From positions 5,082,001 to 5,146,000 of the forward strand of contig NZ_CP015318.1 in NCBI RefSeq assembly GCF_001686985.1: 64,000 nt of DNA, written 5' to 3'. Below, one piece after another: positions 27,531 to 35,830 of this stretch. The position numbers and the translations under genes are program-made. Below the pieces are notes generated by a model. That model was not told the DNA's origin. It did not search any database and worked only from the letters and a program-made list of their open reading frames with translations. Origin of the DNA: Mesorhizobium amorphae CCNWGS0123 (GTDB taxonomy: Bacteria; Pseudomonadota; Alphaproteobacteria; Rhizobiales; Rhizobiaceae). How positions within the stretch are numbered: position 1 is the first letter of the stretch; every line of letters begins with the position of its first letter.

Positions 27531-28505
27531 ATGACAGTCTACGCCAATAGCCTCGAGGTCGCATGCAAGGCGCAGGGCAACAAGGTCATAGCCGCCTTCC
27601 CTGATGTCTGCTTCACGCCGCCGGAGAATCCGGCAACACCCCCTGGTGTTCCGATTCCCTATCCTTCTTTCGGCTTCGACAGCGACACGGACAAAGGCAC
27701 CAGCACTGTCAAGATCGGCGGTCAGACGATCACGCAGAAAAACAAGTCCTACTACACCAAGACGACCGGTACCGAGGCCGGCTGCGCGGCCAAGAAAGGC
27801 ATCATCACATCGAAGAATACCGGCAAGGAATACGCCGTCGCCTGGTCGAGCAACGTCAAGGCCGACGGCGAACCCGTCAACCGGATGACGGACCTGTCGA
27901 CCAACAATCATGCCTCACCGCAGGGAAATACGCTGACCTTTCCGAAACTGGCGACCGGCGCCGGAGTCATTTACAGCACGGAAAAGTGCCTGATTGGCTC
28001 CTACGATGCGATCGCCGCAGTCTGCAACGAGAACGGCGGTGAGGCGCATCACATCGTACCGGACAAGTGTTTCCGAACCGGCAGTCGGGCCGACGCCGAT
28101 GTTGCATCCACGCGCATCGCCAACGCCCCGACCCTCGGAGAGGGGGTGTGCGTCTGTCTCAGCCCTGACGATCACGAACGGATTCATGAGGCCGACCGTG
28201 AAAAGATCGTTACGCTGGGCCGACCCGGTTTGGCCAAACTCAAAGGCACGAAACTAGCGGCTGCGAAAGCCAAGTTGAAAGCGCAAGGCAAGCTCGGCGT
28301 TGCGCCGATGAGCAAGATCACCGAGGCAACCCTTTCATCTCTCGATGACCTCCAGGATCTCAATGCGAATTGTATCAAGAAGGCAAAGGAAGCGGTCGAG
28401 GAACAACAAAGCGCGTTCGGGGCCAGCCAGAAGGGTAGAACCTCTAACCCGCTGCCCGGCAAGGAAGCCAAGAAGACGATGAAGCCGCCAAAGCCCAGAA
28501 AATAG
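27531..28505 (+). CDS. PAAR-like (DUF4150) T6SS effector with C-terminal AHH-type nuclease
   Basis: The first 140 or so residues of this 324-residue protein match the DUF4150 PAAR-like spike-tip domain (MTVYANSLEVACKAQG, PPGVPIPYPSF, then NKSYYTKTTGTEAGCA). These proteins cap VgrG and carry toxin domains. The C-terminal half contains EAHHIVP (Ala172-His173-His174), the signature of AHH/HNH-family toxin nucleases, followed by DDHERIHE (His215, His219), which could supply further metal ligands. The expected activity is metal-dependent cutting of nucleic acid inside the target cell. The tail (about 230-324) is Lys-rich. No signal peptide is present. It begins directly after the ketosynthase-like stop and is followed 24 bases later by its likely immunity gene. 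The target is inferred, not shown. Confidence 0.82.
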   Translation: MTVYANSLEVACKAQGNKVIAAFPDVCFTPPENPATPPGVPIPYPSFGFDSDTDKGTSTVKIGGQTITQKNKSYYTKTTGTEAGCAAKKGIITSKNTGKEYAVAWSSNVKADGEPVNRMTDLSTNNHASPQGNTLTFPKLATGAGVIYSTEKCLIGSYDAIAAVCNENGGEAHHIVPDKCFRTGSRADADVASTRIANAPTLGEGVCVCLSPDDHERIHEADREKIVTLGRPGLAKLKGTKLAAAKAKLKAQGKLGVAPMSKITEATLSSLDDLQDLNANCIKKAKEAVEEQQSAFGASQKGRTSNPLPGKEAKKTMKPPKPRK

Positions 28506-28529
28506 ACCGGCAATACCAGGAGAGCGCAG

Positions 28530-29480
28530 ATGAAGATTCGAGCGTCGGGCTACATTGCCCCAGATCTTATCGCCGCGGTCCCGACCGAACTCGACGACGA
28601 GGATCCGTATTCGCGTTTTCTGATGTTTCAGGACACAACAGAACAACAGGTCGCGGATGTCGACATCCCCCGAACAGTGGTTTCCGTTTGCGCCTATCCA
28701 TTCGAGAGCGACAACGAGAATGTGTTCGTCGCTCTAACCAATGAAGGCGACCTCTACTTTCTTACCGAGGACGTAGACTATGAAAAAATTCCCGGTGCCG
28801 GCGTCCTCAGCGAGGATGCCGAGGACCTTGGTTCAACGCTTGCCATCACGCACAAAGCGGGCATCCTTTACGTTTGTGGCGATGGTTCCCAGGTCTATTT
28901 CAGACCCACGAAGGATGAATGGGTCCGGATTTGCGAACGTGATGTCGATGGGATGGCAAACAATTTCTTCGAGGGCATCGCCGCGGTTGGCCCGAACAAG
29001 CTGGCGGTCTGCGGATACACGCACAGCCGGCCCAAGCATGCCGCGCACGGTTGCCTCTATTTCTACAACGATGGGCAATGGAGCCCAGCAGAGTTACCGA
29101 ACAATCAGTCCTTATATGACCTTGTTTTCGTAGACGGGTCGCGCCTTGTTGCTGTAGGTGGTGGCGGTACAATTGTTGCGGGAACAGGACCTGGCACGAT
29201 GGAGGACGCCTCTGTCGAAGGTTTGCTCGAGAAGTTCCTCCGTATCCGCTTCGACCTGTCGAAACTCTATGTGCTGGGCAAGACAGCAATCTTCATTTTC
29301 GACACGAAGCTGAACCTGTTGGAGACCTTGGCTCTGCCCGCCGAGTATAGCAGCCCGAAGAACATTGAGGTGAAGCAGGGCATTATCTGGTACTTCGATC
29401 GCGAAGGCTTGGCTCGTCACGACGGCGCAGCCTGGACTCTCATGCCCGTGCCTCCCGAACTCCTCGAAAGATCGGAATAG
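28530..29480 (+). CDS. Beta-propeller-like protein, candidate immunity protein for the AHH effector
   Basis: This 316-residue protein was not recognised as a named family. It is made of repeating short strands with YFLTED, LYVCGDGSQVYFR, LAVCGYTHSR, LVAVGGGGTIVAG and IIWYFDREGLARHDG, spaced at about 40-50 residues. This pattern resembles WD40-like or kelch-like propeller blades. It has no signal peptide or membrane segment, so it is cytoplasmic, where immunity to a nuclease toxin must act. It is the last gene of the cassette, 24 bases after the effector, with GGAGAG before its ATG. Its base composition is lower in G+C than the T6SS structural genes (hand-counted samples of 60 bases gave 29 G+C). 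Immunity is inferred from position. Confidence 0.6.
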   Translation: MKIRASGYIAPDLIAAVPTELDDEDPYSRFLMFQDTTEQQVADVDIPRTVVSVCAYPFESDNENVFVALTNEGDLYFLTEDVDYEKIPGAGVLSEDAEDLGSTLAITHKAGILYVCGDGSQVYFRPTKDEWVRICERDVDGMANNFFEGIAAVGPNKLAVCGYTHSRPKHAAHGCLYFYNDGQWSPAELPNNQSLYDLVFVDGSRLVAVGGGGTIVAGTGPGTMEDASVEGLLEKFLRIRFDLSKLYVLGKTAIFIFDTKLNLLETLALPAEYSSPKNIEVKQGIIWYFDREGLARHDGAAWTLMPVPPELLERSE

Positions 29481-29523
29481 TCCACTTCGGAAGTGTTACG
29501 GTTCGGAGGTACCCACGATCGCT

Positions 29524-29865
29524 TCAGGTTTTTCCCAGATTGATCTCAATAAAGCGCTGCACCTTGGCAAGATCGAGGTCGATGATGCGGATGGGTTTTT
29601 GGGCGGAGAGCATCTGCACCACGAACAGTTCTCCTGCTTCCGGGAACTCTTTGAAGCGCTGTTGCGCGATCTTGCGACCGGCCTCGCCGGCGACCCTGGC
29701 CCCGTCGAGATAAGCTTCAAGGCGCTCTATCAACCTCGCCAGGCGCTCCTCATCCATGTCCGGGTTTTCATCAGGATGCAGCAGATGGTAGTGGTAGACC
29801 GTCCACAGGAAGGCCGCCTGTTCAACATGCTGGCGCACAATCTCGTAAAGGATTGGCGCAGGCAT
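29524..29865 (-). pseudogene. Short TIGR02270-like protein, probably a 3'-truncated remnant
   Basis: The 113-residue product matches the N-terminus of TIGR02270-family proteins, which accompany T6SS effector genes: QHVEQAAFLWTVYHYHL, LARLIERLEAYLDGARVAGEAG and GELFVVQMLSAQKP. Full-length members have a long HEAT-repeat-like C-terminal region. Here the frame ends at 29524, and no continuation was found in any frame before the convergent gene ends at 29480. The gene probably lost its 3' part when the neighbouring cassette was exchanged; a genuinely short variant cannot be ruled out. The start overlaps the DUF6484 stop (TGATG), so it is third in the vgrG operon. Confidence 0.6.
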
Positions 29866-30290
29866 CAGTTCAGGTTCACGGAGCCGCCGCGGATTCGATT
29901 GGCCGCGCTGGCGTGGCTGGTGACATAGGTTCCTCGGATGGTGATGTGACCATCCTTCTCCATGATAATAACTGACTTTCCGCAACGCAGTTCGATGCGC
30001 TCATTGCCGACAATGTGGACCAATTCACCGTCGCGCACGACCTGCTTCGCATCAGCCCGGCGCGGAGAATCCACAAGTTTACCCACGATCAGCGGACGCA
30101 AGGGATCACCCTCCTGAAAGAGCAGCGCGACTTCAGCGCCGATCATACTGGCATCAAGCTTCGTCAGGCTCCGCGCGGCGATCGCCGTCTCGACAAGGTT
30201 CCCAGGAAAGACCACTAGCGGCGACGCGTCGTCAAATCCCAAGAAAATGCCGATTACGACACCATCGATGCGATCACGAACGTCGGTCAT
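29865..30290 (-). CDS. DUF6484 domain protein of the vgrG operon
   Basis: The 141-residue protein has an N-terminal beta-rich domain (DGVVIGIFLGFDDASPLVVFPGN, about 10-75) followed by a short beta-helix-like tail (IELRCGKSVIIMEKDGHITIRGTYV). The latter closely resembles the end of VgrG, where LKCGSAEIIMKKDGTINIKG occurs. Proteins of this type (DUF6484) sit right behind vgrG in many T6SS islands and are probably spike accessories or adaptors. It lies 10 bases after vgrG and overlaps the next gene (TGATG), so the three genes are one operon. No catalytic motif is visible. Confidence 0.75.
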   Translation of the reverse strand: MTDVRDRIDGVVIGIFLGFDDASPLVVFPGNLVETAIAARSLTKLDASMIGAEVALLFQEGDPLRPLIVGKLVDSPRRADAKQVVRDGELVHIVGNERIELRCGKSVIIMEKDGHITIRGTYVTSHASAANRIRGGSVNLN

Positions 30291-30300
30291 GCCTCACCCT

Positions 30301-32628
30301 CTAGTTCTGGTGGATCTTGCTGCCCTTGAACTTGATATCACTTGATGCCTTGCCGCTGATTTTGCCGGAAGCATCAATGGAAACGTCCTTGCCTTTGATG
30401 TTGATAGTCCCATCCTTCTTCATGATTATCTCGGCACTTCCGCATTTCAGCGTGATCGAATCCTTCGCCTCAAGCGTATAATTCTTGCCCACATTGAACG
30501 CCGAGTCGTCGGCGATCTGGACCAGGCTCTTTTTCCCAACTTTCAGCTCATGCGCACCCGCTACCTGAGTGCTGTCATCGGCGCCTATCTCTGTCTTGCG
30601 GGTCTTGGCGATCTCGGCCATCTGGGCGCCACCAATTTTGATGCCCTGGTCCGCGCCGATCTCGACACTCTGGCTGGCCGATATGTTCCAGCTGTCGCTC
30701 GCCCCGATCGTATGGCTCTGCGCCGCGCCAACCGTCACCGACCGTGTCGCACCGATCGTATTCGTCTGCGGTCCGCCGACGCTTCGGGTCTCGGATGCTC
30801 CGACACTGTCGACCCTAGCCGCGCCGACAGTGATCGTTTGTACCGCGCCCACCGTCTGTGTGTGCGCGATGCCGATCGTCTCCGTCGAGTTTGACCCGAT
30901 ACCGATCGTCTCGTTCGAGCCCACCGTCAGCGAGCGGTTGACCCCCACCGTCTCCGTATCATTGTTGCCGATATTCGTCGTCTGGTCGACGCCGACCTTG
31001 ACCGTCTTGTTGTTGCCGACGTCCTCGTCGAGGTTGTGGCCGACGGAGTGCTTGGCGTCGTGGTCGATGCGGTCCGACTGGTCGTGCTGCACCAGCTTGG
31101 TGCGGTCGTTCTTGATGAGGAGCTTGTGGTCCTTCTGCGCCTGGAAATTGACCAGTTCGGAACCGGCCTTGTCCTCGAACATCAGCTCGTTGTAGCCGCC
31201 GCCACCGAGTGAGGAATCCGACTTCCAGCCCGACTGCGTCGCGTTGCCTGGTAGCCCGTAGGGCGGCATCTGCGAGGCGTTGTAGACCCGGCCGGTGATG
31301 ATCGGCAGATCGGGATCGCCTTCGATGAAGTCGACGATGACCTCCTGGCCGATGCGCGGTATCTGGATGAAGCCCCAGCTGCTGCCGGCCCAGGTCTGCG
31401 AAACCCGCACGAAGCACGAGCTGTTCTCGTCCTTCTTGCCGAGGCGGTCCCAGTGGAACTGCACCTTCACCCTTGCATATTTGTCGGTGAAGATTTCCTG
31501 CCCGGATGGGCCGACCACGGTCGCCGTCTGCGGCCCGCGCATGATCGGCCGCGGCGTTATGCGTGGCGGGCGATAGGGTACGGCGGTCGGCGCCACGCCA
31601 AGCACCACCTTGAAGTTCTCGCTGCCGACGTCGGCAAGAGCCCTGTAGCCAGGGTCGAACAGCCTGTATTCGGCGCTGACCACCAGATATTCCTGGTTCT
31701 GGTCCTTGCGCGGAAAGCCTTCCAGGTTGAACGTGCAGCCCGAAAACAGGCCGCGCACCGTTCCGACCGCCGAAATGCGCTGGTGAGCGGCCTGAATTTC
31801 CTCGCGCCGGATCGCAGCCAGCTTGTCACCCCGCCCCAATTCGAGATGCGCACCGGGGTTGCGGTAATTCTCGCCCGCAGCCTGCTTGTGACCGAACGGC
31901 TGGGCGGACTTGGCCATGAGGCTGGCGCCCGGCTTTTCAAAATCATAGTCGGTGTGGACATAGGCGCCCGGCCGTACCGAACTGCCCGGAATCCAATCGG
32001 TGATGTATTCGACGTCTCGCCGCGAGCCCTGGCCTTCGAAATGATACGGCACTTTCTCGTAGCCCGGCGCCGGCTTCAACTTGCTCATCGCATCGGTGAG
32101 CACAAGCGTGTGCTTGCCGTCGTCATGCTCGAAGAAATACAGAATGCCTTCATGCTCAAGCAGCCGCTGAACGAAATCCAGATCGGTCTCGTCATATTGC
32201 ACACAGTATTCGCGCGGCGGATAAGACCCTTGCAGGCGCAGACTGAAATCCGCGATGCCGGATTCGTCGAAGACCTCCTTGACGATGTCGGGAACGCTTT
32301 TCTTCTGGAAAATACGGCAATCCGTCGTATTGCCGAGAAACCAGAACCACGGCCTGACGACGGCTTCATAATAGGCCAGCCGGTCCTCGATGCGGGTCAG
32401 CCGAAACTCGGAGATCAGCCCGCTGAACCAGCGTTTCGGATCGGATTCACCTTCGACCGAAACAGCGCCTCCCAGCATCTTCATTGGGTCGACATCGTGG
32501 CTGGTGCTGACGAAACCCACCGTATAGGCGAAACAGCGACTGATCTCATCGCGCCCGACAAGATGGGTAAACGTCAACAGTTCGGCGCCAACCGGCGTCT
32601 GCACAACCGTGGCACGTTCGTTCGGCAT
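30301..32628 (-). CDS. vgrG: T6SS spike protein VgrG (TssI)
   Basis: VgrG trimers form the spike at the tip of the Hcp tube. The 775-residue protein shows a gp27-like N-terminus (LLTFTHLVGRDEISRCFAYTV, then YCVQYDETDLDFVQRLLEHEGILYFF), a gp5-like OB domain (about 400-480, with GKKDENSSCFVRVSQTWAGSSWG and FIQIPRIGQEVIVDFIEGDPD), and a long beta-helical spike (about 505-775). The spike contains about ten eight-residue repeats of the form xxTVGAxx. No separate toxin domain follows, so effectors must ride on it through the PAAR-like protein. The start at 32628 is supported by GGAGGGG just upstream. It is transcribed toward the effector cassette. Confidence 0.94.
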   Translation of the reverse strand: MPNERATVVQTPVGAELLTFTHLVGRDEISRCFAYTVGFVSTSHDVDPMKMLGGAVSVEGESDPKRWFSGLISEFRLTRIEDRLAYYEAVVRPWFWFLGNTTDCRIFQKKSVPDIVKEVFDESGIADFSLRLQGSYPPREYCVQYDETDLDFVQRLLEHEGILYFFEHDDGKHTLVLTDAMSKLKPAPGYEKVPYHFEGQGSRRDVEYITDWIPGSSVRPGAYVHTDYDFEKPGASLMAKSAQPFGHKQAAGENYRNPGAHLELGRGDKLAAIRREEIQAAHQRISAVGTVRGLFSGCTFNLEGFPRKDQNQEYLVVSAEYRLFDPGYRALADVGSENFKVVLGVAPTAVPYRPPRITPRPIMRGPQTATVVGPSGQEIFTDKYARVKVQFHWDRLGKKDENSSCFVRVSQTWAGSSWGFIQIPRIGQEVIVDFIEGDPDLPIITGRVYNASQMPPYGLPGNATQSGWKSDSSLGGGGYNELMFEDKAGSELVNFQAQKDHKLLIKNDRTKLVQHDQSDRIDHDAKHSVGHNLDEDVGNNKTVKVGVDQTTNIGNNDTETVGVNRSLTVGSNETIGIGSNSTETIGIAHTQTVGAVQTITVGAARVDSVGASETRSVGGPQTNTIGATRSVTVGAAQSHTIGASDSWNISASQSVEIGADQGIKIGGAQMAEIAKTRKTEIGADDSTQVAGAHELKVGKKSLVQIADDSAFNVGKNYTLEAKDSITLKCGSAEIIMKKDGTINIKGKDVSIDASGKISGKASSDIKFKGSKIHQN
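30612..31015 (-). repeat. Octapeptide-repeat segment of the VgrG spike
   Basis: Within vgrG the encoded protein cycles every eight residues through a T-[VI]-G core (TQTVGAVQ, TITVGAAR, VDSVGASE, TRSVGGPQ, TNTIGATR, SVTVGAAQ, SHTIGASD and similar). The DNA therefore has a 24-base periodicity, although the bases themselves have diverged. Repeats of this kind build the triple-stranded beta-prism of phage and T6SS spikes, one repeat per strand. The number of copies sets the length of the needle. Confidence 0.8.
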
Positions 32629-32925
32629 GGGTCGTGCCCCTCCAGGACGCGGCCGCCAGTGTGATGGATTTGAAGTTCCCGCTATGTTAAGCGCATCACG
32701 TTCGGAAGCTTCTTGGGCCGTCACACAAGGCCTAATTCAGCCTAGCATATGTTTTCCCGCCGGCCAAAAAGAACAAGCGGCGACCGAACCTTGCCCTGAA
32801 GTGAGGTTAAAACTTAAAACCGGTAACAGGCTCGAGCGATCGGCGGGCTGAAACGCGGCTGTCCCGCCGTGCTCACAAGCTGCTAGAATGGCGAAGTATC
32901 GATCAGCGGTCCGCGGCTATTGCAG
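32629..32925. promoter_or_regulatory. Divergent intergenic region between vgrG and second FHA gene
   Basis: About 300 bases lie between two divergent operons. On the plus strand TAGAAT at 32884-32889 is a fair minus-10 box about 37 bases before the FHA start codon; no good minus-35 was seen. CGGCGGG (32841-32847) and CCCGCCG (32863-32869) can pair as a 7-bp stem with a 15-base loop immediately before it. No gene or RNA was recognised. Confidence 0.35.
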
Positions 32926-33975
32926 ATGTTCATCAGTCTCCAGATCAACAACGTCGACGCCCTGCCCGCCGACATTTCGCCCGGCTACGCTGCCCGTGAT
33001 CGCAGCTTCGAGATCGGCCGCGAAAATTGCGACTGGACCTTGTCCGACCCGGACAAGTTCATTTCCGGCCGGCATTGCGAGGTCCGCTACCAGGCAGGTG
33101 CGTTCTGGCTTTACGACGTCTCGCGCAACGGGACTTTCATCAACGGTTCGAGCCAGCGCATGGCCGGCCCGCATCGGCTCGCTCATGGCGACCGGCTGCT
33201 GCTCGGCCGCTATGTCATCTTCGTGTCGATCGACGACGAACGCGCCGCGACCGGTCATCCTCAAGGCCATGGCTCGACGCAACGGGAAATGCCGAGCCCA
33301 ACAGGCCGGCCGCTGGATTTCGCGGACAGGCCTTCTTTCAGCCCGGCGGAGCGAGCGCCGGTGTCGGCACCGTCGCTGCAGCCCGTGTCCCTTCCCTCGA
33401 CGAGAGACGAGCTGCTGCGCGAAATCGCCGTCGCGGCCGGCATCTCGCCGGACTTGCTTCAAGCGCGGGACCCGCATGAGGTTGCCGCCGAGATCGGCGC
33501 GGTGCTGCGCACTGTGGTCGAGGAACTGGCGATGCTGCTGAAGGCGCGCGCGGCCGCGAAAATCCTGGCCAAGAGCACGCACCGCACGATGATCAGCGCC
33601 ACGGACAACAATCCCCTGAAGTTCGTGCCTGGAACCGACGACATCCTTGAAATCATGTTCGCGCGGCGCAGGGCCGGCTATCTCGACGCCAGGCACAGCG
33701 TCGAAGATGCTTTCCGCGATCTGAAGACGCACGAATTCGCCACCTATGCCGCCATGCAGGCCGCGCTCTCCCGGCTGCTCGACGATCTGTCGCCCGAAGC
33801 GGTGGCCAGGAAGCTGCCTCCTGCCTCGTTCACGTCGAAGAAAAGCCAGGCCTGGGATGCCCTTGTCGCAACGTGGCGGAGCATGGAGGAAGCCCACGAA
33901 AACGGCATGCTGGATGTGTTCCTGGCCTATTTCAGCGAAGCCTATGCCAAGGCCGACAAGCAGAAGCAGAAATAG
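32926..33975 (+). CDS. T6SS FHA-domain protein TagH-like (copy 2)
   Basis: The 349-residue protein has an N-terminal FHA domain (about 1-105: FEIGRENCDWTL, KFISGRHCEV, SRNGTFING) with the phosphothreonine-binding Arg, Ser-Gly-Arg-His and Asn in place. A shorter linker than in copy 1 follows, then the same C-terminal T6SS FHA domain (NPLKFVPGTDDIL, with GYLDARHSVEDAFRDLKTHEFATYAAMQAAL). It probably binds phosphorylated targets of PpkA, encoded 6 kb downstream. ATG at 32926 is chosen; a TTG two codons earlier is also open. It heads a transcript that includes the second tssL and tssM. Confidence 0.88.
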   Translation: MFISLQINNVDALPADISPGYAARDRSFEIGRENCDWTLSDPDKFISGRHCEVRYQAGAFWLYDVSRNGTFINGSSQRMAGPHRLAHGDRLLLGRYVIFVSIDDERAATGHPQGHGSTQREMPSPTGRPLDFADRPSFSPAERAPVSAPSLQPVSLPSTRDELLREIAVAAGISPDLLQARDPHEVAAEIGAVLRTVVEELAMLLKARAAAKILAKSTHRTMISATDNNPLKFVPGTDDILEIMFARRRAGYLDARHSVEDAFRDLKTHEFATYAAMQAALSRLLDDLSPEAVARKLPPASFTSKKSQAWDALVATWRSMEEAHENGMLDVFLAYFSEAYAKADKQKQK

Positions 33976-34284
33976 ACTGGCAATTTGAAGCCCGCCGCAA
34001 GAACCCGGAAACCATGCCCGATGCATGGCCCGCTAAGAAGGCTTACTGCGTTCTTCCCATCGGCGATCTCTGAGATTACGATCACATACGACAGTTCGCC
34101 AAGCGGGTACGGCTGATTGACCTGGGGGTCTGCGGCAAATGTCATGTTACGGCGGGATAGCGTTTTGTAGCCAATCTTCCTCCGGACACTGCCCTCGTCG
34201 GCGGAGGCCGTTTTCCCTGCACCTGACCAGGGACCGTTTCGCACCGATCTGGCGCGAACGCACGCGCCGCGCAGCGGATCGGCA
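33976..34284. promoter_or_regulatory. Intergenic region before second tssL
   Basis: A 309-base gap separates the second FHA gene from tssL copy 2. It contains GATCACATACG at 34080-34090, an 11-base word that also occurs before the caspase-like gene (45784-45794), followed by AGTTCGCCAA, which resembles the tssH-tssA intergenic region. The gap may hold a promoter or regulator site for the second tssL-tssM pair. Short open frames on the minus strand here show no family features. Confidence 0.35.
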
Positions 34285-35805
34285 ATGAGCTCGAAGGACG
34301 ATCCTTTCGGCCCCGCGGGCAAGACCGTTATTCGCGCGCCGCGGCGCGAGCGCAAACCAGCGCCAGTTTCCCAGGAAGTTGTTCCTGAAAGTGAACGGTC
34401 GGCGCAGGTCAAGCAATCAACGGTCTTCGATCCCGGCGTCGGCAGCCATGCGCCGGTGGGCTGGACCTCCGGAACCGTGATCTATCAAGGGGCGCCACCC
34501 GAAACCGCAGGCGCACGCAGTGTCGCAGGCGCTCCCCCGGTCCAGCCGGCGCCCGCCGTGCAACAGGCTGTGTTGATCGATGCCGCCGAAAGCGTCAAAT
34601 ATGCGGCCCAGAACCCGATCCTCGCCGCAGCGGCACCCTTGCTGATGCTGCTTGGCCAGCTCAGGCTTATCCCGGTCGAAAGAGAGGCGGAGCCGCTTGC
34701 CGAACACATCGCCGAAGCGATCGAAAAGTTCGACCGGACAATCGAGAAATCCGGCGTAGCCGATGAGGATGCGCGGATCGCGAAATTTGCTCTTTGCGAA
34801 ACCGTCGACGATCTCGTCGGCAACCTGCCCTGGCCCAAGGAGGAGACCTGGGCGCGGCACGGCATGGTGTCGCGTTTCTTCCATGTAGACCCCACCGGTA
34901 CCGGCTTCTACGAGGCGCTGAACAAAATTCTGGCCAAGCCGGAAACGCATTACGACTTGCTCGAACTGATGCATGCCAGCCTGTCGCTTGGCTTCGAAGG
35001 CCAGTATCGAGGCTTGCCACGCGAGGACAACAATCTCGAACGCGTCCGGCGCGATGTCTATGAGACGCTTCGCTATTTCAAGCCGCGTGACGGCGAGGAT
35101 ATTTCGCCCCACTGGCAGGGCCTGGCGGCGACGATGGCGCCGCCTTCGGCCCGGCTGCCGCTCTGGGCCGTCGCCGCCGCAGCGACAGCGCTGCTGACGG
35201 CGGCATTTTTCGCCTTGCGGGTGGTCATTACCAATGAGGGCGACGCACTCGCCGGCGATTTGCTGGCACTCAATCCATCGACGCCGATCACCATAGAGCG
35301 CGCCAGTGTGGCACCGCTGACCAAGCCGGTGAAAATCGCCCCGCCCGTCGCCACCACCACCCAGTTGGACCGCATCCGCTCGGCACTCGCCAAGGAGGTC
35401 GAGGCTGGCGGCTTGAGCGTCGGCACGAAGGGCGACTTCATCGTCGTGGAAATCAACAATCTTGTGTTATTCCAGCCCGGCAAGGCCGAGGTGAAGCCCG
35501 AATTCAAACCGCTTGCCACGGACATCGCCGCCGCCCTGAATCCCGAACCGGGACCAATCAGGATTGTCGGCCATACCGACAATGTGAAGCCGAAAAAATC
35601 GAGTGCGTTCAAATCCAACTTCGACCTCTCCCTCGCCCGGGCCAAGGCCGTCGAAACCATCATCGCACCGCTATTCAAGGACACTTCGCGCATCACGGTC
35701 GACGGCAAGGGCGAAGACGAGCCGATCGCCGACAATGCGACACCGGAAGGCCGCGCCAGGAACCGCCGTGTCGACGTGATGATCCCGCGCGAGGAAACAC
35801 TGTGA
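34285..35805 (+). CDS. T6SS inner-membrane protein TssL with OmpA-like domain (copy 2)
   Basis: The 506-residue protein has the TssL design: an N-terminal Pro-rich stretch (about 1-95), a DotU/IcmH domain (about 110-270, with QNPILAAAAPLLMLLGQLR and LGFEGQYRGLPR), one membrane helix near 290-310, and a periplasmic OmpA-like domain (about 405-500, with FQPGKAEVKPEF, IVGHTDNVKP and GRARNRRVDV). It starts with SSKDDPFGP, similar to SRDDPFGL in copy 1, so the two copies are related. It differs by a longer N-terminal extension. The tssM copy 2 gene follows after 25 bases. Confidence 0.92.
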   Translation: MSSKDDPFGPAGKTVIRAPRRERKPAPVSQEVVPESERSAQVKQSTVFDPGVGSHAPVGWTSGTVIYQGAPPETAGARSVAGAPPVQPAPAVQQAVLIDAAESVKYAAQNPILAAAAPLLMLLGQLRLIPVEREAEPLAEHIAEAIEKFDRTIEKSGVADEDARIAKFALCETVDDLVGNLPWPKEETWARHGMVSRFFHVDPTGTGFYEALNKILAKPETHYDLLELMHASLSLGFEGQYRGLPREDNNLERVRRDVYETLRYFKPRDGEDISPHWQGLAATMAPPSARLPLWAVAAAATALLTAAFFALRVVITNEGDALAGDLLALNPSTPITIERASVAPLTKPVKIAPPVATTTQLDRIRSALAKEVEAGGLSVGTKGDFIVVEINNLVLFQPGKAEVKPEFKPLATDIAAALNPEPGPIRIVGHTDNVKPKKSSAFKSNFDLSLARAKAVETIIAPLFKDTSRITVDGKGEDEPIADNATPEGRARNRRVDVMIPREETL

Positions 35806-35830
35806 GCGCGCCCCGCTGGAGGCGCAGCTG

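Noticed and set aside
29496..29720. Second minus-strand frame as continuation of the TIGR02270-like gene by frameshift
   Set aside because: Its translation has no resemblance to the family's C-terminal region and overlaps the intact part of the gene.
30612..31015. Regular 24-base periodicity taken for a CRISPR array or tandem DNA repeat
   Set aside because: The periodicity is in the protein (octapeptides of the VgrG spike). The DNA units are diverged and there are no spacers.
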